From NCBI GenBank assembly GCA_003859965.1, contig RQYR01000016.1, forward strand, positions 1 through 64,000: a stretch of 64,000 bases of DNA, read 5' to 3'. Made by a program: the position numbers and the translations under genes. Position 1 is the stretch's first letter, and every line of letters starts with the position of its first letter. The stretch is from Comamonadaceae bacterium OH2545_COT-014. Its GTDB lineage: Bacteria > Pseudomonadota > Gammaproteobacteria > Burkholderiales > Burkholderiaceae_C. Positions 1 through 10,937 of this stretch are shown here, piece after piece. Below the pieces are notes generated by a model, which did no database searches, had not been told where the DNA came from, and was given only the letters and a program-made list of their open reading frames with translations.

Positions 1-353
1 AAATTGCTCTGGGCTGATATCGCTTGGGTATTTCGCTCTCATGCAACGAGCATAGACAAATTGGCAAAAAGATTTTGAACAGGTTCTCAGACCTGAAGCC
101 GAGTGGCGGCAGCTTCACGACCAAACGTACCCCCCAAAGACGTGAGCGCAGCCCTGCGCGCGGGGCGCGTACGCCCCTGCCCCGCCCACTTGCAAACCGT
201 CACGCTTTCAGCGGTATGAGGCGCCAACGACATTGTGGCAGCGGCTTCCGGCGCCAATCCATTCGTTTATCAGGGTAACCGATAGTAACCATTGGTTTAA
301 CTGTATGTACACTTTAGACCTCAGTTTGTTGGGCCACTCGATCACGAAACATC
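1..353. other. Noncoding leader region
   Basis: No convincing gene is seen here. The small open frames are GC-driven and resemble nothing. The only recognisable item is one end of repeat family A at 71-89. The stretch at 270-345 is more AT-rich than its surroundings and probably holds the promoter of the binding-protein gene, but no clear -35/-10 pair could be picked. Confidence 0.5.
71..89 (-). repeat. Family A repeat end, solo copy
   Basis: Read on the minus strand this is TGAGAACCTGTTCAAAATC, the conserved end of the family A element. No facing partner end lies inside the window, so the rest of the element may extend left of base 1 or be lost. Confidence 0.6.
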
Positions 354-1520
354 ATGCGGCGTCGTCACTTCATCCAGACCACCGGGGCCACTTTGGCCGC
401 ATCCACATTCACCCCGGCCCTGCTGCGTTCTGCACAAGCGGCCGAGGCAGGACTTTCAGCCAGCAGCATCCAGCTCAAAACCAGCCTGTGCATGACCGGC
501 CCCCTGACCGGCATCGGCACTGGCACAGCCGCTGGCATGCAAGCCGTGGTCAAGGCCGTCAATACCGCGGGCGGTGTGCATGGCCGAAAGATCGAGTTGC
601 AGGTGCTTGACGACGGCTATGAACTGCCCCGCGCGGTGGAGAACGTCAAGAAAATCCTGGCAGACGGCAATGTTTTCGCCCTCCTGTCCTGCACCGGCAC
701 ACCGCACAACGCGGCGGTGCTGCCGCTCATTTCACAGGCCGGCGTGCCTTATCTGGCGCCCTACACCGGCGCCGACCAGCTGCGCACGGCTGATTTCCCC
801 GGCGTGTTCCACATCCGTGCCAGCTATGCCAGCGAAGTGGCACGGCTGATGCAGCAGATCACGCAGATGGGGTTTCAACGCATCGGCATCATCCATACGG
901 ACAATGATTTTGGCCGCGGCCTGGCCAAGCAGGCCATGCAGGCGCTGTCTGCGGCTTCACGGCAAGCGGTGGCCAACCTGCCGATGGCCGTGGATGGCCA
1001 GAATGCGGACGCGGTGGCCCAGCAAATGATTACGGCCAATCCAGCCGTGGTGTTCATGGCCACGGCCGGCTCTTCCATCATTCCGGCCATTCAGGCGCTC
1101 AAGCGCCAGCGGCAGGCGCTGCCGGTCATGACCACCAGTGTCGGCCTGCCAGCCGACGCAGCCCAGCACCTCAAGGGTGACATGGCGGGCATCGCGGTCA
1201 CGCGCGTGATGCCCGATCCTTTCAAGGCGAAAACGCCCGTGGTGCGCGACTTCCACGCCGCCATGCAAGCCGCCGGCACCCGCCACCTGGTCAACGCCAG
1301 CAGCATGGAGGGCTATATCAACATGCGGCTGATGGTCGAGGCGCTCAACCGCGCTGGCCGCGACCTGAGCCGTGACCGGCTGCGCACCGCGCTGGCGGGC
1401 ATCAAGGGCTTTGATCTGGGAGGCTTCACGGTCAGCTACGACAGCGGCAAGGAGCCCTATGTCGGCTCGCGCTACGTGGAGCTGGGCATCACCCGCGCCG
1501 ACGGCTCTTTGCTGGGCTGA
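354..1520 (+). CDS. ABC transporter substrate-binding protein, LivK type
   Basis: A 388-residue periplasmic binding protein of the branched-chain amino acid (Peripla_BP_6) type. It captures a small solute, often an amino acid or aromatic acid, for an ABC importer. The N-terminus carries a twin-arginine-like signal (RRRHFIQTTG, then a hydrophobic run ending in AQAAEA), so export is probably by Tat. The mature part starts with the usual KTSLCMTGPLTG strand and has the family's GGVHGRKIEL and PYLAPYTGAD segments. No permease or ATPase genes lie beside it, so it is an orphan receptor here and its ligand cannot be read from context. No clear ribosome site precedes the ATG. Confidence 0.85.
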   Translation: MRRRHFIQTTGATLAASTFTPALLRSAQAAEAGLSASSIQLKTSLCMTGPLTGIGTGTAAGMQAVVKAVNTAGGVHGRKIELQVLDDGYELPRAVENVKKILADGNVFALLSCTGTPHNAAVLPLISQAGVPYLAPYTGADQLRTADFPGVFHIRASYASEVARLMQQITQMGFQRIGIIHTDNDFGRGLAKQAMQALSAASRQAVANLPMAVDGQNADAVAQQMITANPAVVFMATAGSSIIPAIQALKRQRQALPVMTTSVGLPADAAQHLKGDMAGIAVTRVMPDPFKAKTPVVRDFHAAMQAAGTRHLVNASSMEGYINMRLMVEALNRAGRDLSRDRLRTALAGIKGFDLGGFTVSYDSGKEPYVGSRYVELGITRADGSLLG

Positions 1521-1608
1521 ATCTCACAAGCCCTGTCCGCCTCTTTTCCTGCCGCGCAGCTCCAGCTGATTCGATAGGGCGCCCCAAGGCCGCACGGCAG
1601 CGCCCTGC

Positions 1609-2751
1609 CTACAGCGGTTGCACGCGCGCCGGGTCAGGCCGGGCAAGCCAGTGGTTGAACTCATCGGCCAACTGCCTTGCGGCTTGCACGGCCGCGCTCC
1701 AGGCCTGCACGCGCTCGGGCGCGGCCAGGCGGGTCAAGTCCTGCCGGTCCGGCAGTTTGGCCCCGGGCAAGGTGCGCACCCAGTCCGGGTTGGGGGCCAG
1801 CAGCACCATGCGGTCCAGAAAAGGCGTGGCGCGGTGGCGCCATTTCAGCGCCTTGTCCAGCCAGCCCGGCACCACCGCCCGCTGAAAGTGCGGGTACAGC
1901 ACCAGGCCGCCGCCAGATGGTGCGCCTTTTGTGCCTTCAGGGCTTGATGCGACTGCTAAGACAGCTCCTTTTTCAGTAGCAAAATAATCCAGGTGCAGGT
2001 GGTAATCGGTAATGCCGCCGTCCCAGTACGCGCCACGCGGCGCGCCCTCAATGTCATGCACCGCGCGCAGCACGAACGGGATGGAGCCGCTGGCCTGCAT
2101 GGCCGCATGAAAGTTGGCCGGTGTCAGCGCAACCTGGCGCGTGCGGTAGTCATGCGTGGCAAAAGGCAGGGGCCAGGGCTGGCCTGTGGGCCCGGTGGCT
2201 GAAAACACCACCCGTTCAACCCACGCGCCCATGGCCCGGCGGCTGCCCAGATTGGTGAGCGCCGCGCCCAGGTAGCCCGCAGGCGTGCGCAGCCGGCCTT
2301 CGCGCGCCAGCACATGGCGCCCGCGCGTGGTCATCACATGCAGGCGGTAGCGCGGGTGGCCCAGCAAGGCGGCCTCCTGCCCCGCGAACATGCGGCGCAG
2401 GTTGGCGGCGAACGCGGCGCTTACCTGTTCCGGCGCGGGCAGCCGGCGGCCCGGCGCAGGTTTCATCTCCTCGTGGATATAGCCATGCTCCAGCGCCTCG
2501 AAGGCCGCCACGGGCGCCGGCAGGCAAGCCGCCGCCATGCGCCACGCGCCAATGCTGGCGCCCACCAGATCGACCGGCTGGCGGCTTTGCGTCAGCCAGT
2601 GGCCAAAAACAAAGCGGTCAAGCGGCCCCAGAATCAGCCCCTTGGGCCCGCCCGCCGCCGCAGGCACCACGGCCACGTCCGCAGGGGCCAGCCCGTGGCG
2701 GGCGATGTGCTGGCGCGCGGCAGGGCCGGCGTAGATATGCAAAGCGTGCAT
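1609..2751 (-). CDS. Patatin-like phospholipase family protein
   Basis: A 380-residue patatin-fold hydrolase, expected to cleave acyl esters of lipids with a Ser-Asp dyad. The oxyanion-type glycine segment AAAGGPKG lies at residues 31-38, the nucleophile elbow GASIG puts Ser at 66, and the DGG motif puts Asp at 244. The start at 2751 (MHALHIYAG) is chosen because the family homology begins there; the open frame runs further upstream without recognisable sequence. Residues about 259-281 (EKGAVLAVASSPEGTKGAPS) are encoded by a locally AT-richer stretch that looks like an in-frame copy of repeat family B. The gene is convergent with the binding-protein gene and divergent from grpE. There is no signal peptide, so it is probably cytoplasmic. 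Confidence 0.8.
   Translation of the reverse strand: MHALHIYAGPAARQHIARHGLAPADVAVVPAAAGGPKGLILGPLDRFVFGHWLTQSRQPVDLVGASIGAWRMAAACLPAPVAAFEALEHGYIHEEMKPAPGRRLPAPEQVSAAFAANLRRMFAGQEAALLGHPRYRLHVMTTRGRHVLAREGRLRTPAGYLGAALTNLGSRRAMGAWVERVVFSATGPTGQPWPLPFATHDYRTRQVALTPANFHAAMQASGSIPFVLRAVHDIEGAPRGAYWDGGITDYHLHLDYFATEKGAVLAVASSPEGTKGAPSGGGLVLYPHFQRAVVPGWLDKALKWRHRATPFLDRMVLLAPNPDWVRTLPGAKLPDRQDLTRLAAPERVQAWSAAVQAARQLADEFNHWLARPDPARVQPL
1926..1986 (-). repeat. Family B repeat, in-frame inside the patatin gene (tentative)
   Basis: On the minus strand the stretch reads CTGAAAAAGGAGCTG, a mixed centre, then GAAGGCACAAAAGG. This follows the family B layout of A-run, AGCTG, centre, GGC and a second A-run. 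It is AT-richer than the flanking coding sequence and keeps the reading frame. Confidence 0.4.
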
Positions 2752-3111
2752 GACAAGTCCACTTCTCAGAGCCTTGCCTTCCCAGTCGTCGTGAAGCTCG
2801 CGTGCCATTGGCAAAGGGCAAAGCTTTGCAACGCCGCAAACCACCCGGTCCTGGGGATACGCGCAACACGCGGGATTTATGGACAGGCTTCTCACGGTCG
2901 GCCAGTCCCGCCGCTGGCGACCCGGCAGGCAATCAAGACAATTGGAACAAAAAAACCGTCCGCACCGCCGCATCCATCGCCTGAACATTTGCCTACACTT
3001 TCCGGATGCGGCGCCCGCGCGCCTTGAAAACACGGCCGACGGCCTCAGTTGCGTGCTTTCTCTCGCCCTGCCGTTCGTTTCCGTTGTTTGCCACGAACTT
3101 TTTCATAGCCC
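2752..3111. other. Divergent intergenic region before grpE
   Basis: This 360-base gap separates the patatin gene from grpE. It contains the heat-shock-type promoter candidate at 3023-3050. Short open frames within it show no recognisable protein. No terminator or RNA gene is apparent. Confidence 0.5.
3023..3050 (+). promoter_or_regulatory. Candidate sigma-32 promoter of grpE
   Basis: The -35-like cttgaaa at 3023-3029 is followed after 13 bases by cctcagtt at 3043-3050. The sigma-32 consensus is CTTGAAA, 13-15 bases, CCCCATNT. The same arrangement with the same spacer occurs before dnaK. The predicted RNA start is about 55 bases before the grpE start codon. Confidence 0.5.
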
Positions 3112-3678
3112 ATGACCCATCCTGACCAAGCCCCCCACCCGTCCGACGCGCCTTTCTCGCCCGAAGAACTGGAAGCCGCCCAGGCCGCCAACGAGGCCGA
3201 TGCCCTGGCCCAGCTGGAAAACCTGCAGGCCGAGCTGGCGGCGCTGCAAACGCGCAACGCCGAGCTGGCCGACCAGGCGCTGCGCGCCCAGGCCGAGGCG
3301 CAGAACGCCCGCCGCCGCGCTGACGAGGAAATTGCCAAGGGCCGCAAGTTCGCCATTGAAAGCTTTGCCGAAAGCCTGCTGCCCGTGATCGACAGCCTGG
3401 AGGCTGGCCTGAAGGCCGGCAACGCCAGCGCCGAGCAGCTGCGCGAAGGCACCGAGGCCACGCTGCGCCAGCTGCTCAGTGCACTGGAGCGCAACAAGGT
3501 CGTCGAGGTCAACCCCGCCCCCGGCGACAAGTTCGACCCCGCCAGCCAGCAGGCCATCAGCATGGCGCCCGCGCCCGATCAGGCGCCCGGCACCGTGGTC
3601 AGCGTGCTGCAAAAGGGCTATCTGATCGCCGATCGCGTGCTGCGCCCCGCCCTGGTCACGGTGGCCGCCGCTGCATGA
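3112..3678 (+). CDS. grpE: Nucleotide exchange factor GrpE
   Basis: A 188-residue GrpE. It releases ADP from DnaK to reset the DnaK-DnaJ folding cycle in the cytoplasm. The N-terminal half is a long charged coiled coil (about residues 20-75, with [10 protein letters not shown] and [10 protein letters not shown]) and contains the family segment RRRADEEI. The C-terminal beta domain ends with the typical [20 protein letters not shown] signature (about 164-183). The length matches the family. The gene opens the grpE-dnaK-dnaJ cluster, 125 bases before dnaK, and has its own heat-shock promoter candidate. The gene order is standard. Confidence 0.97.
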   Translation: MTHPDQAPHPSDAPFSPEELEAAQAANEADALAQLENLQAELAALQTRNAELADQALRAQAEAQNARRRADEEIAKGRKFAIESFAESLLPVIDSLEAGLKAGNASAEQLREGTEATLRQLLSALERNKVVEVNPAPGDKFDPASQQAISMAPAPDQAPGTVVSVLQKGYLIADRVLRPALVTVAAAA

Positions 3679-3732
3679 CGGCCCCCTGAGCCTGATCCGC
3701 CCTGGCGCCCCGCACGGCAAGCGCCCGGCGCT

Positions 3733-3760
3733 CTTGAATTCATGGCAGCCGCCCGCAGTT
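3733..3760 (+). promoter_or_regulatory. Candidate sigma-32 promoter of dnaK
   Basis: cttgaat at 3733-3739, 13-base spacer, then ccgcagtt at 3753-3760. This nearly repeats the grpE arrangement (cctcagtt) and lies 44 bases before the dnaK start codon. It would let dnaK be transcribed separately from grpE. Confidence 0.5.
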
Positions 3761-3803
3761 TCCGGGCATCCACTCTTTTCAAAGCATCACGGAGAACACC
3801 AAC

Positions 3804-5750
<1,947 letters not shown>

Positions 5751-5785
5751 CCGGATGACCCGTCGCTTCGCGACTGGATGACGAC

Positions 5786-6148
5786 ATGAAAGAGCGGGCG
5801 CATCGCCAGTTGCCCCTCTGGAAAGCCTCGATGGAGCTCGTCGAGGCTTTCTACTTTGTCACGCAATCCTTTCCGCGCGACGAACAATTCGGACGGACAT
5901 CGCAAATTCGCAGGGCGGTTGTGTCTGTGCCGGCCAACATCGCCGAAGGCGCGGCCCGAAAAGGCACCTCCGAACTGCTGCAGTTCCTGTACATCGCGAA
6001 CGGCTCGCTTTCGGAGCTGGACACCCACCTCGAAATTGCCCATCGCCTTGGCTACCTAGCCGACCCCTCCCGTCTGCAACAACAACTGGATGCCGTGCAG
6101 AGCCAACTGCTCAGCGTCATTGCATCATTGAAGCGGCGCAGCCGCTGA
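5786..6148 (+). CDS. Four helix bundle protein (23S rRNA intervening-sequence family)
   Basis: A 120-residue, all-helical protein of the four-helix-bundle family first known from intervening sequences in 23S rRNA genes; the fold is shared with Avd accessory proteins of diversity-generating retroelements. Its molecular role is not established. Family signatures are [12 protein letters not shown] near the N-terminus, [19 protein letters not shown] around 42-60 and [14 protein letters not shown] around 77-90. It sits on the same strand between dnaK and dnaJ, a pair normally adjacent. The flanks carry short GGATGAC and GTCATTCCCG sequences that look like partial facing repeats, suggesting arrival as a small cassette. 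No reverse transcriptase or variable repeat is nearby. Confidence 0.85.
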   Translation: MKERAHRQLPLWKASMELVEAFYFVTQSFPRDEQFGRTSQIRRAVVSVPANIAEGAARKGTSELLQFLYIANGSLSELDTHLEIAHRLGYLADPSRLQQQLDAVQSQLLSVIASLKRRSR

Positions 6149-6162
6149 AGGTCATTCCCGTC

Positions 6163-7296
6163 ATGGCAAACAAGCGCGACTACTACGAAGTCCTGGGCGT
6201 TCCCAAGAACGCCAGCGACGATGAGATCAAGAAGGCTTATCGCAAGCTGGCGATGAAGTACCACCCGGACCGCAACCAGGGCGACCCGCAAGGCGCCGAG
6301 CTGAAGTTCAAGGAAGTCAAGGAAGCCTACGAAGTGCTGTCCGAGCCGCAGAAAAAAGCCGCCTACGACCAGTATGGCCATGCCGGCGTGGACCCCAACA
6401 TGCGCGGCGGCCCCGAGGGCTTTGGCGGCTTTGCCGAAGCCTTTGGCGACATCTTTGGCGACATCTTCGGCGCCTCGCGCGGCGGCGGCGCCCGCGGCGG
6501 CCAGCGGGTTTACCGTGGCGCCGACCTCAGCTACGCCATGGACATCACGCTGGAAGAAGCGGCCGCTGGCAAGAACGCCGAAATCCGCATCCCCAGCTGG
6601 GACGACTGCGACACCTGCCACGGCAGCGGCGCCAAGCCCGGCACCAGCGCCAAAACCTGCACCACCTGCCACGGCCAGGGTGTGGTGCAGATGCGCCAGG
6701 GCTTTTTCAGCGTGCAGCAAACCTGCCCGCACTGCCGCGGCGCCGGCAAGATCATCAGCGACCCCTGCGGCAGCTGTCACGGCCAGGGCAAGATCAAGAC
6801 GCAGAAAACGCTGGAGGTGAAGATTCCCGCCGGCATCGACGACGGCATGCGCATCCGCTCCACCGGCAACGGCGAGCCCGGCGCCAACGGCGGCCCGCCA
6901 GGCGACCTGTTCATTGAAATCCGCATCAAGAAGCACGACATCTTCGAGCGTGACGGCGACGACCTGCACTGCGTCGTGCCTATCAGCTTCGCCACTGCCG
7001 CGCTGGGCGGCGAGATCGAAGTGCCCACGCTGGCCGGCAAGGCCGCCATCGACATCCCCGAAGGCACGCAAGCGGGCAAACAGTTCCGCCTGCGCGGCAA
7101 GGGCATCAAGGGCGTGCGCTCCAGCTACCCCGGCGACCTGTACTGCCACATCAGCATCGAAACCCCGGTCAAGCTCACCGAACACCAGCGCAAGCTGCTC
7201 AAGGAGCTGGACGAATCGCTGAAAAAAGGCGGTGACAAGCACTCCCCCAGCGCCGAAAGCTGGACCGACCGGCTCAAGAGCTTCTTCGGCGCCTGA
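6163..7296 (+). CDS. dnaJ: Co-chaperone DnaJ (Hsp40)
   Basis: A 377-residue class I J protein. It delivers unfolded substrates to DnaK and stimulates its ATPase. The J domain has the HPD triad at residues 34-36, followed by a Gly/Phe-rich linker with [15 protein letters not shown]. The zinc domain has all four repeats ([32 protein letters not shown]), then the C-terminal substrate domain. The length is normal. It begins 14 bases after the four-helix-bundle gene with only a weak ribosome site (gaagg), so its expression probably depends on read-through from dnaK across the inserted gene. Confidence 0.98.
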   Translation: MANKRDYYEVLGVPKNASDDEIKKAYRKLAMKYHPDRNQGDPQGAELKFKEVKEAYEVLSEPQKKAAYDQYGHAGVDPNMRGGPEGFGGFAEAFGDIFGDIFGASRGGGARGGQRVYRGADLSYAMDITLEEAAAGKNAEIRIPSWDDCDTCHGSGAKPGTSAKTCTTCHGQGVVQMRQGFFSVQQTCPHCRGAGKIISDPCGSCHGQGKIKTQKTLEVKIPAGIDDGMRIRSTGNGEPGANGGPPGDLFIEIRIKKHDIFERDGDDLHCVVPISFATAALGGEIEVPTLAGKAAIDIPEGTQAGKQFRLRGKGIKGVRSSYPGDLYCHISIETPVKLTEHQRKLLKELDESLKKGGDKHSPSAESWTDRLKSFFGA

Positions 7297-7401
7297 CGGC
7301 GGCGGCCCCGCCGCATGCCCTGACCGGCCAAAGCACGTCCAGGCGGTGGCCCTGTGCCGCGCTGCCCGGTGACATGCCAGGCCGCGCCCGCAAAAGGCCA
7401 G

Positions 7402-8493
7402 CTACCGCTGCCTGCCTGCCCCAGTCACACGCCGCCACCCCAGCGCATCCAGCCAGGTGCGCCAGCCGTGGCGCGCGGGCGCCAGGGTGATGGCTTGGCG
7501 TTCGCCGCACAGCGTCAGGCGCACGTTCTCCCCTGCGCGCAAGGCTGCCAGCAGCGCCGCGCAGGGACCGGCGTCCACGGCCTGCCAGGCGGCGGTGGCG
7601 TCATCCGGCATGCTCGCGGCGGCGCCGGGCCGGGCTGGTGCGGCGGGGGGCGCTGCGGGCAAACGGGTTTCCAGCCGCACGCCGGGCGCGGGCGGGTGGG
7701 GTGCGGGCAGCGCGCCTGCGCCGCTGATCCACAAGGCATTGACGGGCGGCAGGCCCGCTGCTTCGCGCGCCGTGTTGACCGGGTGGGTGTGCAGCAGCAT
7801 CTGCATTTCGTTTTGCAAGCGCGCCAGCCGGGCGGCCTGCCCGGCCGGGGCTTCGGGCAAAGGATGGGCCAGCCGGCCGGGGGTGACGCGGCCGCTGGCG
7901 GCACGCGCCACGGAGCAGGTGTGCAAGTGGCGCAGCGGCTCGCCCTGCGCCAGCCAGCGCATACCTGGCGCTGCCAGCGTGGCTGCCGCTGGCGGGTCTG
8001 GCGGCGGCGCGCCGTGGCTGGCGGGCAGGCGGCGGTGCAAGGTGATGCCGTCTTCGGCCAGCAAGGGGGCCATGGCGGCATGCAAGGCGTCTGCCTCCTG
8101 GGCTGACAGGGCCAGCGTGGCGGGGTCGGCCAGCCGCACGTGGTCCAGCCCCAGTTGCCAGTGGCAGGGGGTGAGCCAGGCACAGGGCGCCTGGGGCGCC
8201 GCGCCGCTTTCAAACGCGGCCCAGGGGACGGCGCCGGGGACGCCAGGCAAGCCGTGGGCCTGGGCCAGCGCCCGCTCCAGCGCGGTGTCCGGGCTGTCGT
8301 CTTCAAGCGCCTCGTGGTGATGCACGCGCATGCGGCGCAGCAGCGCGGCCAGATGGGGCAGGCGCCGCGCCCATGCGCGGGGCAGGCGCGGGCGGGCCGG
8401 CGGCATGGCGGCATCGCCCGCCGCCTGGCCCGGCCATGGCAGGGCGTTGGCAATGAGCAAGTGGGCCAGGGGAGCGGGCAAGGCAGACATAGG
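7402..8493 (-). CDS. RpfE-like conserved protein of unknown function
   Basis: A 363-residue protein, starting at MSALPAPLAHLL; sequence upstream of that Met in the same frame is not recognisable. It resembles a conserved betaproteobacterial and xanthomonad family that has been annotated variously as RpfE-type regulatory protein or as a phosphoglycerate mutase-like protein; neither role is shown here. The C-terminal half carries the recognisable part: GMRWLAQGEPLRHLHTCSVA, then LQNEMQMLLHTHPVN and VNALWISGAG. It is Ala/Pro-rich with no signal peptide or membrane segment. It is divergent from lolC, with 213 bases between the start codons. The family match is from memory of motifs only. Confidence 0.6.
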   Translation of the reverse strand, partial: PMSALPAPLAHLLIANALPWPGQAAGDAAMPPARPRLPRAWARRLPHLAALLRRMRVHHHEALEDDSPDTALERALAQAHGLPGVPGAVPWAAFESGAAPQAPCAWLTPCHWQLGLDHVRLADPATLALSAQEADALHAAMAPLLAEDGITLHRRLPASHGAPPPDPPAAATLAAPGMRWLAQGEPLRHLHTCSVARAASGRVTPGRLAHPLPEAPAGQAARLARLQNEMQMLLHTHPVNTAREAAGLPPVNALWISGAGALPAPHPPAPGVRLETRLPAAPPAAPARPGAAASMPDDATAAWQAVDAGPCAALLAALRAGENVRLTLCGERQAITLAPARHGWRTWLDALGWRRVTGAGRQR

Positions 8494-8706
8494 GCGCGCA
8501 TTGTCCCGAATTGCTAGCGGGGTGGCTGACACGCCGCGTCCCGCGTTGCCTCGTCCAGTTGCGCCGCCCGCCGCCACGGCGGGTATGGGCCACAATGCGC
8601 CCTTTGGCCGCCGCCGGCCCGCTTGCCTGCAGCGCCTGCACAGGGCGCGCAGGGACAGGCCGCAGCGGTTGTTTCTGGTTTTCACCAATCAAGGGTTTGC
8701 TGCCGC

Positions 8707-9975
8707 ATGAGTTCACTGCAACGCCTACCTTATGAGATGCGGCTGGGCTGGCGCTACACGCGGGCTGGCCGGGCCACGCGGCGAAATGGCTTCATCTCCT
8801 TCATTTCCGGGGTATCCATGCTGGGCATCGCGCTGGGGGTGGCGGCGCTCATCATCGTGCTGAGCGTGATGAACGGCTTTCAGAAAGAGGTGGCGGGGCG
8901 CATGCTCAGCGTGATTTCGCACCTGGAGGTGTTCACCCCTGACGGCGCCGCCCTGCCCGACCCGGCGCTGACGCTGGCCGAGGTGCGCCGCCACCCCGAG
9001 GTGGTGGGGGCCGCGCCCTTCGTGGGCGAGCAGGGCCTGCTGGCGCGCGGCGAAACCATGAAAGGCGCGGTGATTCGCGGCATTGACCCGGCGCAGGAGC
9101 CGCAGGTCACGCCGGTGGCGGCCGAGTTGCAGGCCACGGCGCTGCAAAAGCTGGCGCCGGGCGCGTTCGGCATCCTGCTGGGGGCCGATCTGGCGCGCAA
9201 CCTGGGCGTGCAGGAGGGCGACACGGTGACGCTGATGGCCCCCAGCGGCCAGGTCACGCCAGCGGGCGTGGTGCCTCGCCTGAAGCAGATGACGGTGGCC
9301 GGCACCTTCAGCAGCGGCCACTATGAATACGACTCGGCGCTGGCCATGATCCACATGCAGGACGCCCAGCGCATCTACCGGCTGGAGGGGCCCACCGGCA
9401 TCCGCGTCAAGCTCGACGACCTGCACCGCGCCCGCGCCGTAACGCAGGCGCTGGCCGGCAGCCTCAGCGGCGATTTGCTGCTGCTGGACTGGACGCGCCA
9501 AAACCGCACCTGGTTCGCCGCCGTGCAGCTGGAAAAGCGCATGATGTTCATCATCCTCACCCTCATCGTGGCGGTGGCCGCCTTCAACCTGGTGAGCACG
9601 CTGGTGATGACGGTGCAGGACAAGCGCGCCGACATCGCCATCTTGCGCACGCTGGGGGCCAGCCCGCGCAGCGTGATGGGCATCTTCGTCGTGCAGGGCG
9701 CGCTGGTGGGCGTGATCGGCACCGTGGCCGGGCTGGCGCTGGGGCTGCTGGTGGCGTTCAACATCGACGTGATCGTGCCCGCGCTGGAGCGCCTGTTCAA
9801 CGCCACCTTCCTGCCCAAGGACGTGTACCTCATCAGCCAGATGCCCAGCGACCCGCAGGCGCGCGACATCGTGCCCATTGGCCTGATCTCGCTGCTGCTG
9901 GCCTTTGGGGCCACCCTCTACCCCAGCTGGCGCGCCAGCCGGGTCAACCCCGCCGAGGCCCTGCGCTATGAATAA
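8707..9975 (+). CDS. lolC: Lipoprotein-releasing ABC transporter permease LolC/LolE
   Basis: A 422-residue inner-membrane permease that, with the ATPase LolD, extracts outer-membrane lipoproteins and hands them to LolA. The start at 8707 ([17 protein letters not shown]) matches the family N-terminus. A first membrane helix follows ([20 protein letters not shown], about residues 36-55), then a large periplasmic loop, then three more helices after about residue 279 ([20 protein letters not shown] and others). The conserved [15 protein letters not shown] cytoplasmic turn precedes the third helix. The C-terminus [17 protein letters not shown] is typical. One permease gene is present, as in species with a LolF-type homodimer. 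lolD overlaps its end. Confidence 0.92.
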   Translation: MSSLQRLPYEMRLGWRYTRAGRATRRNGFISFISGVSMLGIALGVAALIIVLSVMNGFQKEVAGRMLSVISHLEVFTPDGAALPDPALTLAEVRRHPEVVGAAPFVGEQGLLARGETMKGAVIRGIDPAQEPQVTPVAAELQATALQKLAPGAFGILLGADLARNLGVQEGDTVTLMAPSGQVTPAGVVPRLKQMTVAGTFSSGHYEYDSALAMIHMQDAQRIYRLEGPTGIRVKLDDLHRARAVTQALAGSLSGDLLLLDWTRQNRTWFAAVQLEKRMMFIILTLIVAVAAFNLVSTLVMTVQDKRADIAILRTLGASPRSVMGIFVVQGALVGVIGTVAGLALGLLVAFNIDVIVPALERLFNATFLPKDVYLISQMPSDPQARDIVPIGLISLLLAFGATLYPSWRASRVNPAEALRYE

Positions 9976-10732
9976 ACAGGCGCCCGCTTTCTCCTCCCTC
10001 CCGCCAAAGATCGACATGAATGGCATGGCTGAGCGCACGGACCTAGCCAGGGACCACGTGGTACTGGACGCCCAGGGGCTGACCAAACGCTTTCAGGAAG
10101 GCCCGCTGGACGTGACCGTGCTGCACGGTGTGGACCTGCAAGTGCGCGCCGGCGAAACCCTGGCCATCGTCGGCCAGTCCGGTTCCGGCAAAAGCACCTT
10201 GCTGCACCTGCTGGGCGGGCTGGACGCGCCCAGCAGCGGCCACGTGCGGCTGGCCGGTCAAGACTTTGCCCGCCTCTCGCCCGCCGCCCAGGGCGCGCTG
10301 CGCAACCAGTATCTGGGCTTCATCTACCAGTTTCACCACCTGCTGCCCGAGTTCAGCGCGCAGGAAAACGTGGCCATGCCGCTGCTGATCCGCCGCCTGC
10401 CGCCCGCCCAGGCGCAGGCCCAGGCCGCCCACATGCTGGCGCAGGTCGGCCTGGCCGGACGCATGCACCACCGCCCGGCCGAGCTGTCGGGCGGCGAACG
10501 CCAGCGCGTGGCCATTGCGCGCGCCCTGGTCACGCAACCGGCCTGCGTGCTGGCCGACGAGCCCACCGGCAACCTCGACCGCGCCACCGCCGACGCCGTG
10601 TTCGCGCTGATGCTGCAACTGGCGCGCGAACAGGGCACCGCCTTCGTCCTCGTCACACATGACCCGCAACTGGCCGCCCGCTGCGACCGCCAGTGGCAAC
10701 TGCTGCAAGGGCGGCTGCAGCCCGGTGGCTGA
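9968..10732 (+). CDS. lolD: Lipoprotein-releasing ABC transporter ATPase LolD
   Basis: The 254-residue ATPase partner of the permease. It has Walker [10 protein letters not shown] at 69-77, the signature [15 protein letters not shown] and Walker [12 protein letters not shown], followed by LVTHD. The ATG at 9968 overlaps the last 8 bases of lolC, implying translational coupling. Met codons at 10016 and 10026 would give a length closer to the usual 225-240 residues, so the true start is uncertain by about 20 codons. Nothing is missing from the catalytic core. Confidence 0.93.
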   Translation: MNKQAPAFSSLPPKIDMNGMAERTDLARDHVVLDAQGLTKRFQEGPLDVTVLHGVDLQVRAGETLAIVGQSGSGKSTLLHLLGGLDAPSSGHVRLAGQDFARLSPAAQGALRNQYLGFIYQFHHLLPEFSAQENVAMPLLIRRLPPAQAQAQAAHMLAQVGLAGRMHHRPAELSGGERQRVAIARALVTQPACVLADEPTGNLDRATADAVFALMLQLAREQGTAFVLVTHDPQLAARCDRQWQLLQGRLQPGG

Positions 10733-10770
10733 AGTCGCACGCTCCTGGCGGGCATTGCCAGGCCAGATCA

Positions 10771-10828
10771 ATCGATAAAAAACGGCTTTCAGGCAATCAG
10801 CACGGCGTTTTTTTGCTATATTTTCAGA
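10771..10828 (-). repeat. Family B repeat between lolD and dnaG
   Basis: On the minus strand it reads CTGAAAATATAGC, then a run of A, a centre with GCCGTGCTGA and GCCTGAAAGCCG, and a terminal T-run. The A-run and T-run can pair, giving an imperfect hairpin. It may also act as a terminator for lolD, because TTTTTTTG follows GCACGGCG on the plus strand. Confidence 0.55.
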
Positions 10829-10937
10829 AGCAATCAACACCCCGCAGCCAGCGCCCCGCCGCACGTCGCAGATCACGGCCTGAAGGGGCATGCCCCCACC
10901 CGCCCGCCGTGGCCAGGCGGGGTGGGAGAATCGGCCG

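Noticed and set aside
5786-6148. Diversity-generating retroelement based on the Avd-like fold
   Set aside because: No reverse transcriptase and no template or variable repeat pair lies anywhere in the window.
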